Part shown: positions 1 to 9,417 of the stretch, piece by piece | Layout: each line of letters begins with the position of its first letter | Numbering within the stretch: position 1 is the first letter of the stretch | Origin: a virus | Length of the DNA stretch: 27,441 nt | IMG/VR virus record: IMGVR_UViG_3300037343_000142 | Location: 1 to 27,441 of that record | Reading direction: 5' to 3' (one strand) | Translations under genes and position numbers: made by a program | The notes under the pieces: generated by a model | Told to the model about the DNA's origin: nothing | Database searches by the model: none | What the model saw: the letters and a program-made list of their open reading frames with translations, nothing else

Positions 1-127
1 AAAAGCTGCTGCTACTTGGCAGTATATCTACATCATAATAGCTCTTACTAAGCTCATTTTTTAGCTGCCCCTTTATGAGTTTTTGCATTTTTCTTAGTAA
101 TTGCTAAAGCCTTTTTATCCGCATCAT
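1..127. repeat. Terminal redundancy of a circular assembly (left copy)
   Basis: These 127 bases are identical to positions 27315-27441. The length equals a common maximum assembly k-mer (127), so the overlap most likely marks a closed circular or circularly permuted molecule and not a biological terminal repeat. The left copy holds the first 29 codons of the portal gene (1-88, minus strand), whose complete copy is 25360-27402. The unique genome is 27,314 bp. Confidence 0.95.
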
Positions 128-233
128 ACTTACTAGCTGCCATAATCGTAAGCCCTAGATCCGGATAGTAGTAACTAGTAAGGGCTTTATTATTGATGGG
201 CCTCATCATCTTATCGTTATAGTTTTTAAGCAT
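48..233 (-). CDS. Small hypothetical protein before the portal gene
   Basis: A 61-residue protein from ATG at 231-233 to a TAG stop at 48-50, with one TGA read as Gly two codons before the end. The second half is lysine- and alanine-rich and strongly basic (AITKKNAKTHKGAAKK). It starts five bases after the tail terminator gene stops, and its last 41 bases overlap the start of the portal gene, so the three genes look translationally linked. No family recognised. A truncated second copy is present at the right edge of the window because of the terminal redundancy. Confidence 0.6.
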
Positions 234-237
234 CTTA

Positions 238-663
238 TTAAGTTATATCTATTAAAGTTTTACATACCAGGCGTATAGTACAAATAAGCACCGGCCCAAC
301 TTCATTATCTGCCGTGGCAAATTCTCCGGGTACCGCATCTATACCCCCCGTGCATAATCATCATAGCGTATAATCTGTATCAAAAGCGTTTAATATACTG
401 GAAAAAGCCGCAATAATAGTATTTAACGCGGTTGCTCTATCGGTATTACTCAGCTCGTGGGCTAGTAGCAACTCAAAGTTATACGCCCTTTGGTTATATT
501 TTGTATCGATATACTCACTCGGTACGGTCGTAGGCTCAAACATAACGCAAGGGTAACCCTCTATATCCTTTTTATAATAATCATAAGCAAAAGCTAACGG
601 CTGGCCTTCACCGGTTAGCGTTTCTAGTTTTTCCAGGATCCTGGCGCGTACTTGCTCTAACAT
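238..663 (-). CDS. Putative tail terminator / tail completion protein
   Basis: 141 residues if started at the ATG at 661-663, four bases after the gp10-like gene ends. In-frame ATGs at 727-729, 733-735, 787-789 and 790-792 would lengthen it by up to 43 residues but overlap the preceding gene. Two consecutive TGA codons (358-363) are read as Gly-Gly; the stop is TAA at 238-240. The fold cues fit tail terminator or minor tail U-like proteins: an N-terminal helix, then a strand with YDYYKKDIEGYPCVMFEP, then YNQRAYNFELLL. These proteins cap the tail tube and join it to the head. Position after the gp10-like gene supports this. The start is uncertain. Confidence 0.6.
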
Positions 664-667
664 ATTG

Positions 668-1051
668 TTATAAGTCTCAGTTATAAAGGCGGTTAAGGCT
701 ACTTTTAAATCATCTAATAACTCTACCATAGGCATTATCCCTAGCCCTATCCATATAGGGGTTACCTTTAATACCTCTAGTGGTTCCATCATGTACCCAT
801 ACGGCGTACTCCCTTACGTTGGTTAATACTGCCTCGTATCACCTAGCGCTAATAGGGTACTTAGTCCTATATCCTTGGCGCAGCGCTCCAGTATCTACCG
901 GAGTCTCTTTTTTTGCCTCACGCTCTACTACTGTCATTGCAAGGCTTAAGGATCTCTTAACTACCTTAAAGTATTCGTTAACGTCTAGCTTACTTAAGGC
1001 ATCCTGGATACCCATAACCTCTAAATCCAATATTATACCTTTATCCGTCAT
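668..1051 (-). CDS. HK97 gp10-like head-tail/tail component
   Basis: 127 residues with two TGA codons read as Gly: one after the PISAR segment, and one near the C-terminus. The stop is TAA at 668-670. The central TPVDTGALRQG motif and the later YAVWVHDGTTRG...PIMDRARDNA segment match the HK97 gp10 family (VDTG...YA.yvE.Gt...pf). Stopping at the first TGA would remove the second, diagnostic half. Its ATG overlaps the TAA of the head closure gene (TAATG), giving translational coupling. The role is at the head-tail interface during siphovirus tail completion. Confidence 0.78.
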
Positions 1052-1356
1052 TAGTCTACCTTAGTTATAGATAATACCTTAACCTTAACCATACCTATAT
1101 TTTTATTAGCTATAACCTCGCTAACCTTAAAAACTTGCTCGCCAATAGTTAGCTGGTCGGTTTCTATTATATCCGCAGTACTAGGCGTAGTAAATCTATA
1201 CTCCTTACCATATCTACTAGCGCCTATATCCGCTATGTTAATTGCGTTAAGGTATCCCTTATAACTAACTCCGGATATTGCAACGTAAGCACTTTTACCG
1301 CTCACCGTGGTTAGCCTGGATACCGTGGCCGTATCTTTAAAGAGTCTAAAAGTCAT
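1051..1356 (-). CDS. Putative head closure / head-tail joining protein
   Basis: 101 residues, no internal TGA, stop TAA overlapping the next start. It is small and beta-rich, with GYLNAINIAD, Y.F.TPSTADIIETDQLTIGEQVFKVSEV and a final strand. This layout resembles phage head closure proteins (SPP1 gp16 / HK97 gp9 type), which form the ring between the adaptor and the tail. It lies between the adaptor gene (11-bp overlap) and the gp10-like gene, the expected place. The assignment is from size, strand pattern and position; sequence identity to any one family is not certain. Confidence 0.62.
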   Translation of the reverse strand: MTFRLFKDTATVSRLTTVSGKSAYVAISGVSYKGYLNAINIADIGASRYGKEYRFTTPSTADIIETDQLTIGEQVFKVSEVIANKNIGMVKVKVLSITKVD

Positions 1357-1894
1357 AGCTCATATATTTAGATAATAGGGCCTTGGTACTTAGTTGCATC
1401 TCATTTTTAGAGTATGTTAAACTAGCGCCGTCTACACTTTCCGCACTTATACCGGCCGTCATTGATTGCGTTCTAATTTCACTAATAAGCGCAAAACATG
1501 CTAACTTTAGATCCGGGGGGCAGCTATTAGCATTATACCCAGCGGTTACGTTAATCTTAATATTTCTGCGGCCCCTAGGCAACCCCATCTCTAAATAGAT
1601 AATACCGCTATCCGGATCTACGGCATAATCCGCATCCGCAAAATCTACCCGCTCCCCCTTTCATAGGTTACTATGGTTATATTGGAAACTATGCAATATG
1701 GTTACCGGGTAGGCATCTATAACTAGGCTTTTAGATCACTCACCGGAATAGTAAAAATCCTTAGCGGATACTAAGGATAATTGCCTCCCGGTTGCTTGCT
1801 CTACTATACTATCTATAGCGTTTACGTATTTGGTTAACTCCTCATCATTACCATCTATACCAAACGCCTTAAGCTCCGCTAGTGTTATAAGCAT
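1346..1894 (-). CDS. Head-tail adaptor (gp6-like connector)
   Basis: 182 residues from ATG 1892-1894 to TAG 1346-1348, with two TGA codons read as Gly (1736 and 1661). It begins with MLITLAELKAFGID, then a helix and IVEQATGRQL, then PVTILHSFQY and a DFADADYAVDPDSGIIYL stretch before a Leu/Ala-rich C-terminal helix. This is the usual pattern of gp6/YqbG-type connectors that dock below the portal and form the first neck ring. It sits just after the capsid operon and overlaps the head closure gene by 11 bp. Confidence 0.75.
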
Positions 1895-1924
1895 ATCCGT
1901 AGGGCTATAATATAAAATATGGTA

Positions 1925-2347
1925 TTAGTCCGCTTTTTTTACTTTAACCTTTGGCAACTTATCCAGCCCGTTAAGATCCAGGTAAACTTTACCAAAATTA
2001 GCAGCATTAGAGGGCGTAAGTTGGATATATGGCAGCGCATCACGGTAGTTAACTCCGTTAATGGTACCTTTTACCACCTTGTAATATTTAAACTCCTCTG
2101 CCTCGTTTTCATCCTCATTAATAGGGGCTTTAGTCTCTTCTTTAGGATCATTAGGCTCCTCTGGCTCCTTTTTAGCATCCTCTTTAGCCTCCTCTATCTT
2201 TCACTCCATCCATTCTACATTATTTTTATATCATGCCGCTATATCTTTACCGGTAGCCTCCTTATAAGCATCACGTACTAACTGCCTCTCCTCCTCTAGT
2301 TTTTGCTCATCTGCCGGAGTTAATCCATCTTTTATTACCTTTACCAT
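1925..2347 (-). CDS. Acidic hypothetical protein between capsid and adaptor
   Basis: 140 residues, ATG 2345-2347 to TAA 1925-1927, with TGA-Gly at about residues 39 and 50. The first 85 residues are a highly charged, Glu/Lys-rich helical region including EEAKEDAKKEPEEPNDPKEE; the C-terminal part is more ordered (YYKVVKGTINGVNYRDALPYI). Short acidic proteins often follow the major capsid gene in HK97-type modules, but I do not recognise the family. Upstream is AT-rich (TATACTATAATAACT before the ATG), which could hold a -10 box, and there is no Shine-Dalgarno sequence. Confidence 0.7.
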
Positions 2348-2437
2348 AGTTATTATAGTATAATGTTAAAATGGCTATCCATAGCCCGGCGCGTGTCCGC
2401 CCGGCCATAGATAGAGTATTTTAGCATTAAGCCAGGC

Positions 2438-3592
2438 TTAAGCTGCTGCCGTTACAATCTTACCAAACGCAGCCCCGTATATCATACGACCAGCCACCCT
2501 AGATACAATCTTTAGGCTTTGTATATCTTTTGCAAAGTTATCATCTACGTAACCAGTTTCAGCGGTTACCGCCTTACGGTCTCACATAGCGTAATATTTA
2601 AGATCTCAAAAGATAATAAAATCCGTAGCCGCCGTATCTGCTTGCCCAAAAGTATCAGTAATCTCTACTTCATACCCCATAAGCACGTATTTATTCGGAG
2701 CCGTTAGATCTCTAAGTAGTAGCGGCTGCCCTGTACTGTCCTTAAGTTTTTGGATTGCTCCAAAAGCTAACTGGCTCATTACAAATACTGGCTTTTTACC
2801 TCTCTTATATCTAATAAGCACGCTATTAACTAGATCCACTATTTTTTCAAAAGTGATAGAGGCAATAGATACAGTAGCAAGAGTAGTTACGTTAACATCC
2901 CCGTTTTCTACGATACCCTCAAAATTAGTACCCGTACCATCTCAAATAAATACTTGCGTATCCTCTAAAATAGCAAAAGCATCACCCGCTAGCTCTATTA
3001 CTAGATCAAATACATCTTTATTTGTTGCATTATCATCTAATAGCTCAGCTCGCGCGTGTACCAATACTGCAAATTTTCTAGCAGTAAGAGTAAGCGTTTC
3101 AAAAGTAGGATTACTAGGCGTAATAGCCACTCATCCACCTACAATATATGCCGTTACGGATCCCGTAAGGCTAGGTATAGATTTTACGTTTGCACTCATA
3201 GGGATGATCCTACATAGTCTACGCGCAATACCTCATTTCTCTACCTCCATCATAAGAGTACGATAGAATTCAATAGGTAGTAACGCCCCACCCGTAGCAT
3301 CTACGGTATTAGTTAGGGTTTTCTTACCATTTTCATCTACACTATCCGCATCCATAAGCCCCTTAAAGATCTTACCCGCTACCTCTATTTGCTCAGCTTT
3401 AGCGGCATCTTTACCGCTATCAGTAAACTTAGACTCGGATAAAATCTTAGTAAATTGTTCCTGGATAGCTTTAAAGTTATCGGATAGCTCTAGTGTTTTT
3501 GCCTCTACGGCATCCGCTACTACTCCCGGTGCCGTCTCTTGTACGGCGTTTTTAATTGCTCCCTTAAGGGCCTCTAGTTGTTTTTCATTCAT
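2438..3592 (-). CDS. HK97-fold major capsid protein
   Basis: 384 residues, ATG 3590-3592 to TAA 2438-2440. Residues 1-100 form a charged helical region typical of the scaffolding delta domain removed by the prohead protease. The mature part begins near DATGGALLPIEF (about 98-109). Five TGA codons encode Gly at residues 120, 154, 217, 329 and 337. Three lie in conserved motifs: VGGGVAITPSNPTF (154), FIGDGTG (217) and FIIFGDLKYY (329). These positions are the best evidence that TGA is Gly: the same proteins in other phages carry WVGEGA, F.GDGTG and FGDF. The protein builds the icosahedral shell and follows the protease gene by 26 bp. Confidence 0.95.
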
Positions 3593-3618
3593 TTGTATTA
3601 AAAAAAGTAATTAAAAGG

Positions 3619-4404
3619 TTAATTTAACTTTAGATCACGTAAAGCCTCAGCACTTAAGCGGTTAACCTCTTGTAAGGTTTCCTTACTTATATGCTCTTTA
3701 CTCTTAGCTTTGCCATCAGCCGTATTTTTAATATTTTTAACATCATCTATCACGCCATCTATTTTACTGCCCATTTGGTTAATCATTTCTATAATAGTAT
3801 CTAATCACTTAGCAACCTCCGGAGCATCACCATTACCCTTAGCGCTATCGTTACCTATAAGGTACGTAGCGTAATAAATAGTATTAGCATCCTTAGTAGC
3901 ATCTCATATAGCAGTTTCCATATAAGACTTAACGCCCTTGCCCATTCCTAACGCCTCCGGGTTAGCCGGCACCGTTACAAAAGAGTACTCTAGTAACTCC
4001 GCCTCCTCTATAATATAGCGGTTATCCGGGTTACGCTTAATAACTTTAAATCATACGCTAACGGCGTTAATAAATCATCACTCGTATAGCTTACGTATCT
4101 GCTGCCCCATAGGGTTAGCATCTGCCGGAGCAAAAACCCCGGTGCTTATAACTTGGCCATCTTTAACGCTTAGCCCAGTTGCCTTAGCTACGGGCAGATC
4201 ATAATATCTATGCCCTCGCAATACTACGGGGTTTTTCATAAAGTTTTCAAAATCCCAACCGCCTAGGCGTATAATCTCACCATCTCTATCTACTACCTCG
4301 CTAGTTATTACTACCTTAAAGGTACCGCTATCTTTATCATCCGCTTTAGTATCAAATACCTTAGTATTAATAATTGCGTTAGCTATTGCCTCTTGTAAGT
4401 TCAT
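3619..4404 (-). CDS. HK97-type prohead serine protease
   Basis: 261 residues, ATG 4402-4404 to TAA 3619-3621. The catalytic His is in VLRGHRYYDLPV (H65) and the nucleophile is Ser116 in NAVSVGFK. Glycines 109-110 (EGGF) and 118 (SVGF) are TGA-coded; SVGF is nearly invariant in this family. Next comes ELLEYSFVTVPANPEAL, the usual motif after the active Ser. The C-terminal third (residues 185-261) is an Asp/Lys-rich coiled-coil-like tail. The protein cleaves the capsid delta domain during head maturation. There is no Shine-Dalgarno; the start is preceded by TTTTTTTGATCCA. Confidence 0.93.
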
Positions 4405-4435
4405 TGGATCAAAAAAATAATATAAATAATAGCGG

Positions 4436-5407
4436 TTACGCTACGTAATCACTAACGGTATTAATTAGCTCTACGTTAAGTAACTCCGCATCATCTCTAC
4501 TATATAGCCCCTTAAAGTTAAGCGTTTGCTTAACTATCTCATCATTTGCGCGGTTAGGGTTCCAATCTTTAAATTTAAGCCTTGCTAAGTTAAGCTCTAA
4601 CGTGGGGTTTTCGGAGGTTCCTATAGTTACGTTAGGATCTATAACTTGTACGCGCATTGCTCTAGCGGTACCGTTAAACTCATAATCCTTAAAGGTTTCC
4701 GCATCATATAGCATTGTAATAGTTCACTCCGCTACAAAAAACGTATTATATATATCATCCGGCTCCGGATCTCATATTACATAATCCATCTCCAAATTTT
4801 TAGAAATTGTTAAGCTCATACTTTTTATACTAGCAGCATTAGCAGCATCTAACCCGGCTAGGTTTTCCGCAAGGTATACTTTTGCGTGTCTTGCTAGTAA
4901 TCAGTAATCCGCGCTATAACTTACGGTATGAGTTGCCGCCGCTCATTTCTTACCCATAAAGGTAGTAGCTATAGCCACCTCGTTACCGTTCTCTATTGTT
5001 ATGGTTACGCTTTGGATCATACATAAGGCGTAACTTTTAGCTAAGTTAGGATCCTTTAACCCTATCGTAAGTGACTGGTGCGTATTGCTAGCAGCTAGGG
5101 CAAATATATGCTTAAAAGCTCCACCGGTTGCGCTGGTAGTTTTTCCGCCTAGTAAATTAAGGAATAGGTAACCCATACCATTAATATAAGCCCTATGCTC
5201 TATGTTTCACTCGCTCCACTCTTTAACTTTATCCATATCGGAGGCATCCGTAATATTACCGGAGCTGGCCCCGTCTACTATATGCTCCGCCTTGTCTTGT
5301 ACTGTTAACGTGTTTTTAGGTTGTCGGTGCTGGATTGCCGCAGCCGTTCACCTCGTAGCCTCTATACCAAATCATACGTTAACTAACCTACCTATATGCT
5401 TGGCCAT
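4436..5407 (-). CDS. Major tail tube protein
   Basis: 323 residues, ATG 5405-5407 to TAA 4436-4438, with several TGA-Gly codons (for example at 5372, 5348, 5207, 4943, 4901, 4772 and 4724). The N-terminus has GRLVNVGFGIEATRGTAA, typical of tube proteins starting with G.E...GT. The central part has HIFALAASNTHQSLTIGL, then SVTITIENGNEVAIATTFMGKK, and late on AEGTITMLYD; these are tube-type beta strands. It should polymerise into the tail tube around the tape measure. It lies between terminase and the prohead protease, where the portal gene normally is, and not next to the chaperones G/GT. Confidence 0.75.
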
Positions 5408-5478
5408 AATGAAAAAATAATATAAGTAAATGGATATACTTATACTATAAGGTTATATATTAACTATTTCTACGCGTT

Positions 5479-5697
5479 TTATTCACTACTTGCCAACTTG
5501 GCTTGTATAATACAATCTATGGCCCTTGCTTTCCACCTTACTCGGGTGCGGTCGCTTTCAATATAAAAGCGGCTCATAAGCTCGGGCTTAGTAAATTTGC
5601 CACTAACTAAGGATAGTAAAAAGTCTTGCTCCATACGGCGTAACGCCTGGAATTTATCCGGATCAATATGGTTAGGCAGCTTTATTTTATTGCTCAT
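5479..5697 (-). CDS. Small hypothetical protein, helical
   Basis: 72 residues from ATG 5695-5697 to TAA 5479-5481; a GTG two codons upstream (5701-5703) is an alternative start. It contains a helix-turn-helix-like run (LLSLVSGKFTKPELMSRFYIESDRTRV) followed by a basic segment (RWKARAIDCI), suggesting possible nucleic acid contact. The family is not recognised. It overlaps the preceding gene by 11 bp and is followed by a 71-bp AT-rich gap before the tail tube gene, which may carry a promoter. Confidence 0.6.
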   Translation of the reverse strand: MSNKIKLPNHIDPDKFQALRRMEQDFLLSLVSGKFTKPELMSRFYIESDRTRVRWKARAIDCIIQAKLASSE

Positions 5698-6037
5698 TTT
5701 CACGGGTTAACTGGTTAAGTATAGATTTAATAACTCACGGCCCAAAATCACCGCATATAATACGGCTACCGTTAGTAGCTACCTCATCACCGTTAAGCAA
5801 GTGATAGGCTTGCTTAGGCGTAATAGCGATACGTACTATATCGGTGCTTTTAAGTCACGTTACCAACCTAACTAGGTAACTCCATATAAATTTAGGTATA
5901 TATTTAGGTTTCGGCCTGGTATAATGCTTAGCAAAATAACTAGGCGTAAGGCTTTCCATATACTCATTTGCCATAACTCTAGCCTCACGGCGCGCCGCTT
6001 GCTTTGCCTTTTTAAGTAGTTGGTTAGTACTTGCCAT
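5687..6037 (-). CDS. Hypothetical protein downstream of terminase
   Basis: 116 residues, ATG 6035-6037 to TAA 5687-5689, with two TGA-Gly codons (5855 and one in GDFGPG). The N-terminal half is very basic and helical (LLKKAKQAARREARVMANEYMES), then KPKYIPKFIWSYLVRLVTG, then a beta-like segment with TPKQAYHLLNGDEV. It overlaps both neighbours by 11-14 bp. No family recognised. The 5' half is intact under either code; only the TGA-Gly reading gives the C-terminal half. Confidence 0.6.
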
Positions 6038-6329
6038 TATTTAATTTGCTAGGGTATAAATCTACACTCAGTACCTCCGCTATATCTTTTTGCCCGGTAG
6101 CTTTCATACGATCTACCAGCAATACCGTTAGATCCTGTAAGCCGTCTATTATCTCTTGCTTACGGTCCAGCCTTGTACGCCAATCCTTTATATTGCCCGC
6201 ATCCTCTCGCGTTGCTATCCGCTGCGCTATATCATCATCATCATAGTTATACTGGTTAAGTTTATTAATTAGGGCGTTATACTTAATATTTACCTCCCCC
6301 ATTTCGTTAAGCGGTTGCTCCCTCAGCAT
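6024..6329 (-). CDS. Hypothetical coiled-coil-like protein
   Basis: 101 residues, ATG 6327-6329 to TAA 6024-6026, no internal TGA. It is largely helical: YNALINKLNQYNYDDDDIAQRIA, then RTRLDRKQEIIDGLQDLTVLLVDRMKATGQKDIAEVL. It overlaps the preceding gene by 23 bp and the following one by 14 bp, typical of tightly packed phage genes. It lies between terminase and the tail tube. I cannot assign a function. Confidence 0.6.
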   Translation of the reverse strand: MLREQPLNEMGEVNIKYNALINKLNQYNYDDDDIAQRIATREDAGNIKDWRTRLDRKQEIIDGLQDLTVLLVDRMKATGQKDIAEVLSVDLYPSKLNNGKY

Positions 6330-6528
6330 TTCTATTATATGTAATATGAGTAAAAGTTATTATATATCCGTTAACTCCTTTGCTGCCTAAATAATTAAAC
6401 TCTCTTTTTGTATTTATGCTACACGTGTCCACGTTAAACTTAGTAAGTAAGTTTTTAAATAATCAATTTTTAACCGCATCTAATCACCCGATAGCCTTAA
6501 CTAACTCATCTGCTATAAATACTTGCAT
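6307..6528 (-). CDS. Small hypothetical protein after terminase
   Basis: 73 residues, ATG 6526-6528 to TAA 6307-6309, with two TGA-Gly codons in its first 25 residues (AIGGLDAVKNGLF). The C-terminal half is beta-like (VNGYIITFTHITYN). The start is preceded by GATCCT directly before ATG, as in the endolysin gene (16660) and similar to the protease gene (4404). It begins 19 bp after the terminase stop. Family unknown. Confidence 0.55.
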
Positions 6529-6547
6529 AGGATCATAATATAATTAA

Positions 6548-7867
6548 TTAAAATATATCTGCCTCTTGCTCCTCTTGCGCTACTGGCTCCTCCTCTTGGC
6601 TGGTATCTCATACGTATACATCCGGTGCGGAGGTATATGATCACAGGGCATACGTTGCGCCGTATCTCGCCCCGTCTATGGCATGGTTATACTTATCTAT
6701 GGGCTTATTTGTAGGCTTTCCATCCTTGTCTACTTTCCGCTTATATTTGCGCATCTCACTTATTAGCCCTACGCTCCTGGCGGTTACTTCTATCTTATAA
6801 CGCTTAAGCAAATCTATACCGTTATTAATACTATCCGGACCTTTAGCGGCACCCTTTATATCCCGGCCAACATCATAAAGCTCCTGGATACTTTTAGGCT
6901 CGCTATTATCCGCTATAATCTCACTATACGCCCTACTTAATCACGCCTCCAGCATCCTACGATCTATACTATTACTGGATCATAGCTTAGCGCCCTCCTC
7001 AGTATAAATATCTATATTAGTTAATCCTGTCTCATATATAGGGCAATCCATAATAAGCGCCTTGTTATGCTTATATATTCTAACTAGGGCCGTAGGATCA
7101 TTAGTAAATCCAAAATCTAACCCATCAATTAACCGCGCAGCATCTTTAGGGATCTCCGGTATAACGCTCCAGTTAGTAAATACCGTACCAGTAACCCTAC
7201 CGTATTGCCCTAGGCCGTATACTTTCCGTAACTCTAAATCTATTTGCTTAGTATACTCTATCTCCTCTACTTGCGCCCTACTTAAAAACGCGTTATCCTT
7301 GTAAGTACTTACTAAAACTATTACATCCTTTTTAATCTGCGCCCTCTTTTGCTCTAATTCAGTATTAACCCATATATCCGGATCACTAGGGTTAAGATCA
7401 ATTAACGCCACTACTGCGGTACGTACTAACAGCTGGTAAAACTCCTTAGTATATGCCAGCTCGTTACCCTCGTTACAATACAATATATCACGCTTTCACC
7501 CTCTTAACTTTTGCTCATCATCCGCACCGATAAACTCTATTAACCTCCCTTTATATCGATAGGTACGATCCGTTTTATTTTCTTTAATCTTAACTTTAGG
7601 GGCAAGCGTTGCCCGGATCTCTAAGAAGTCACGTTGCACGGTACCCTTAAGGGTTACCTTGTATTTACGTACTATGCTACATACTCATTTTTTTATTACT
7701 CTTTTACCCAGCTTACCCGTAACCAACCGTATAAAAAGTAGCTGCATTATACTATACGTTTTGCTAGATCTCGTGCCTCATCTATTAATTATAATCTTAA
7801 TAGTTTTATCACTAACGGCATTATAGTTAGCATCAAATACCGGCGTGGCCTTAAGGTTTAATTTCAT
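6548..7867 (-). CDS. terL: Terminase large subunit
   Basis: 439 residues, ATG 7865-7867 (overlapping the small-subunit TAA as TAATG) to TAA 6548-6550. The ATPase P-loop is at residues 28-38 (NRGGTRSSKTY), with G30 coded by TGA. Walker B-like DILYCNEGNEL lies at about 127-137, preceded by TGA-coded Gly in LRGGKRD. The nuclease domain starts with GLDFGFTNDPTAL (D251 as a metal ligand), continues with the GSSNSID segment and ends with YNHAIDGARYG, as in PBSX/P22-type large terminases. The C-terminal tail is Glu/Gln-rich. It packages DNA into proheads using ATP and cuts the concatemer. Seven TGA codons fall inside; no piece ending at TGA would be functional. Confidence 0.95.
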
Positions 7868-8412
7868 TAGTTATACTGGTTATCATCTACGGTACTATTT
7901 ACTATAGTTACCTCTACCTCAGTTACGGTATCATCATCCTCCATATCTTGCTTAGTCGTGCTTTTAATTTCCACCTCTTGTACTCTTGTATTTAAAGCCC
8001 ATTGCTTAGTAAATTTACGCTCAAATATCCAGGCCCACTTTTGCCATTTATCCGCTATTATTAAATTACCTAATAGTAATAACTTCTCATCCCTTACCTT
8101 TTTATCTAACAACCGCCAAAATTGCTCTATAGCTATCTTAGTCTCCTCCGGCATATCATCTAAATCCTCTTGCGTTATATTCCTTATACGGTTCTTATAG
8201 CGCTCATAGCTACGCTTACTAATAGCATAGTTACCCATACCGTTACTATATAATCTATAATTAGTTTCGTTTACTATATCCGTATCAGTTCGGGCCGTAA
8301 TTACTGCCGGAGTCTCTAAAACAACTTTAGCCTGGTTAATCCGGGTATGGTTAAGCGCTACCGGCCTACCGGCATTGCTCTTTTTTTCCGTACCGTCTAA
8401 GTTCTTCTCCAT
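7867..8412 (-). CDS. terS: Putative terminase small subunit
   Basis: 181 residues, ATG 8410-8412 to TAA 7867-7869, no internal TGA. It starts with a basic segment (KKSNAGRPVALN), common in small terminases, and includes a helix-turn-helix-like NYAISKRSYERYKNRIR, then a helical core with KWQKWAWIFERKFTKQWALNT, and an acidic tail. It directly precedes and overlaps the large subunit, the standard arrangement. It would recognise the packaging site and load the large subunit. The family call rests on context and the RP-HTH layout. Confidence 0.65.
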   Translation of the reverse strand: MEKNLDGTEKKSNAGRPVALNHTRINQAKVVLETPAVITARTDTDIVNETNYRLYSNGMGNYAISKRSYERYKNRIRNITQEDLDDMPEETKIAIEQFWRLLDKKVRDEKLLLLGNLIIADKWQKWAWIFERKFTKQWALNTRVQEVEIKSTTKQDMEDDDTVTEVEVTIVNSTVDDNQYN

Positions 8413-8424
8413 AAAGTCAATATA

Positions 8425-8709
8425 CTAACTAAGCAAAAGCGTAAAAGCGGTAATAATCCATAATATTACGGATCATCCACGTATCACCTCCCGGCATCTA
8501 CTATAAAAGGCGTATTTACTCACTAATACTAACTCATAGCCTGGATCCAGTATAATATTATGCTCACCCTCTAACTCCATCCCCTTTTTTTCTTGAAAAT
8601 CGTAGGATTGATTTAAAAATAACATTAACTCGGTTAGATCATCATGCTTAAGTATTATCTTACCATTAACCTTAGTAGTTACCTCAGTTATAACCTTACT
8701 TTTTTCCAT
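8425..8709 (-). CDS. Small protein with hydrophobic C-terminus
   Basis: 94 residues, ATG 8707-8709 to TAG 8425-8427, with one TGA-Gly at 8473 followed by a hydrophobic tail (SVILWIITAFTLLLS) that could be a single C-terminal membrane anchor. The first 78 residues are soluble and mixed (TELMLFLNQSYDFQEKKG). It overlaps the previous gene by 14 bp and precedes terS. Function unknown. The membrane segment is seen only when TGA is read as Gly. Confidence 0.6.
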
Positions 8710-9001
8710 TAGATCTAATTATATGAGTTAAAGAGTCTATACCGTAAGCCTCTACGTACCTATTAAATAGATCCGTTAGTATTACATCCAATAACCGGTT
8801 AGGCACGTCATTAATAACCTCCTTAACCGTTTTTTTTCTTAGCTTACTACTATCCCGCCCGCTGGTTATTAAGCCAGCGTATATTGTGGGGGTAATCCTA
8901 CTACTACTTAGTATTTCCTTAACTTGCTCCGGGGTTAGCTTTCTAGGCTTTAATCCCCGTGCGTTAATAAGGGCTTTAATAGATCTATTTACCATCTCCA
9001 T
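8696..9001 (-). CDS. Hypothetical helical protein
   Basis: 101 residues from the ATG at 8999-9001; ATGs at 9014-9016 and 8993-8995 are alternatives, the last leaving the least overlap with the gene before. The stop is TAA 8696-8698; no TGA. It is basic and helical: INARGLKPRKLTPEQVKEILSS, then GRDSSKLRKKTVKEVIND, then LTDLFNRYVEAYG. This could be DNA-associated, but no family is recognised. It lies in the run of small genes ahead of the terminase. Confidence 0.6.
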   Translation of the reverse strand: MEMVNRSIKALINARGLKPRKLTPEQVKEILSSSRITPTIYAGLITSGRDSSKLRKKTVKEVINDVPNRLLDVILTDLFNRYVEAYGIDSLTHIIRSNGKK

Positions 9002-9389
9002 TAATAGTACTATCATCTATTAAATCACCCTTAGCCTTACCGGATAGATCTACTTTATCACCATCCTCCCAAAAGTTAACGTAATCATCACCGCTATATA
9101 ATACCATACCATCCGGTATAGTAATTTTATCCCGGCCTATAGTTTCTATTACCGCCTCTATCCATAGATCCTTAATTTTAAGCTGCGCGTTAAGTTCGTG
9201 TATAACCCTTATATTACGCTCAGCTCATACCGTAGCCTCCATAAGTATTAACTTAAGCGCATCTAAGGCCTCTACGCTCCTGGTTACCATTCCAATTAGT
9301 TCTTTTTTATTTTTTGACTGTAAAAGCTCCTCATCTATAACCTCTACTCTTGCCTCTACTAAAGGCTTTTTTTTGTCCTCCATAAGCAT
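8985..9389 (-). CDS. Hypothetical acidic protein
   Basis: 134 residues, ATG 9387-9389 (a second ATG lies two codons later) to TAG 8985-8987, one TGA-Gly in EATVGAERNI. The first 85 residues look like a long coiled helix (VEARVEVIDEELLQSKNKKELIGMV in part, then LNAQLKIKDLWIEAVI); the C-terminal segment is more beta-like (KITIPDGMVLYSGDDYVNFW) with an acidic tail. No recognised family. Its end overlaps the next gene. Confidence 0.62.
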
Positions 9390-9417
9390 CTATTATATAT
9401 AAAAAAACATATACGTA

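Noticed and set aside
1-127. Direct terminal repeats of a linear phage
   Set aside because: Exactly 127 bp equals a common assembly k-mer, and the repeat lies inside coding sequence with no packaging-end features.
2438-3592. Capsid gene as three separate short genes or a pseudogene
   Set aside because: The apparent breaks are only TGA, all at conserved glycines. No TAA, TAG or frameshift is present over 384 codons.
7867-8412. TGA as tryptophan (code 4) instead of glycine
   Set aside because: TGG is used at normal Trp positions here and elsewhere, and TGA columns in protease, capsid and terminase motifs require Gly.
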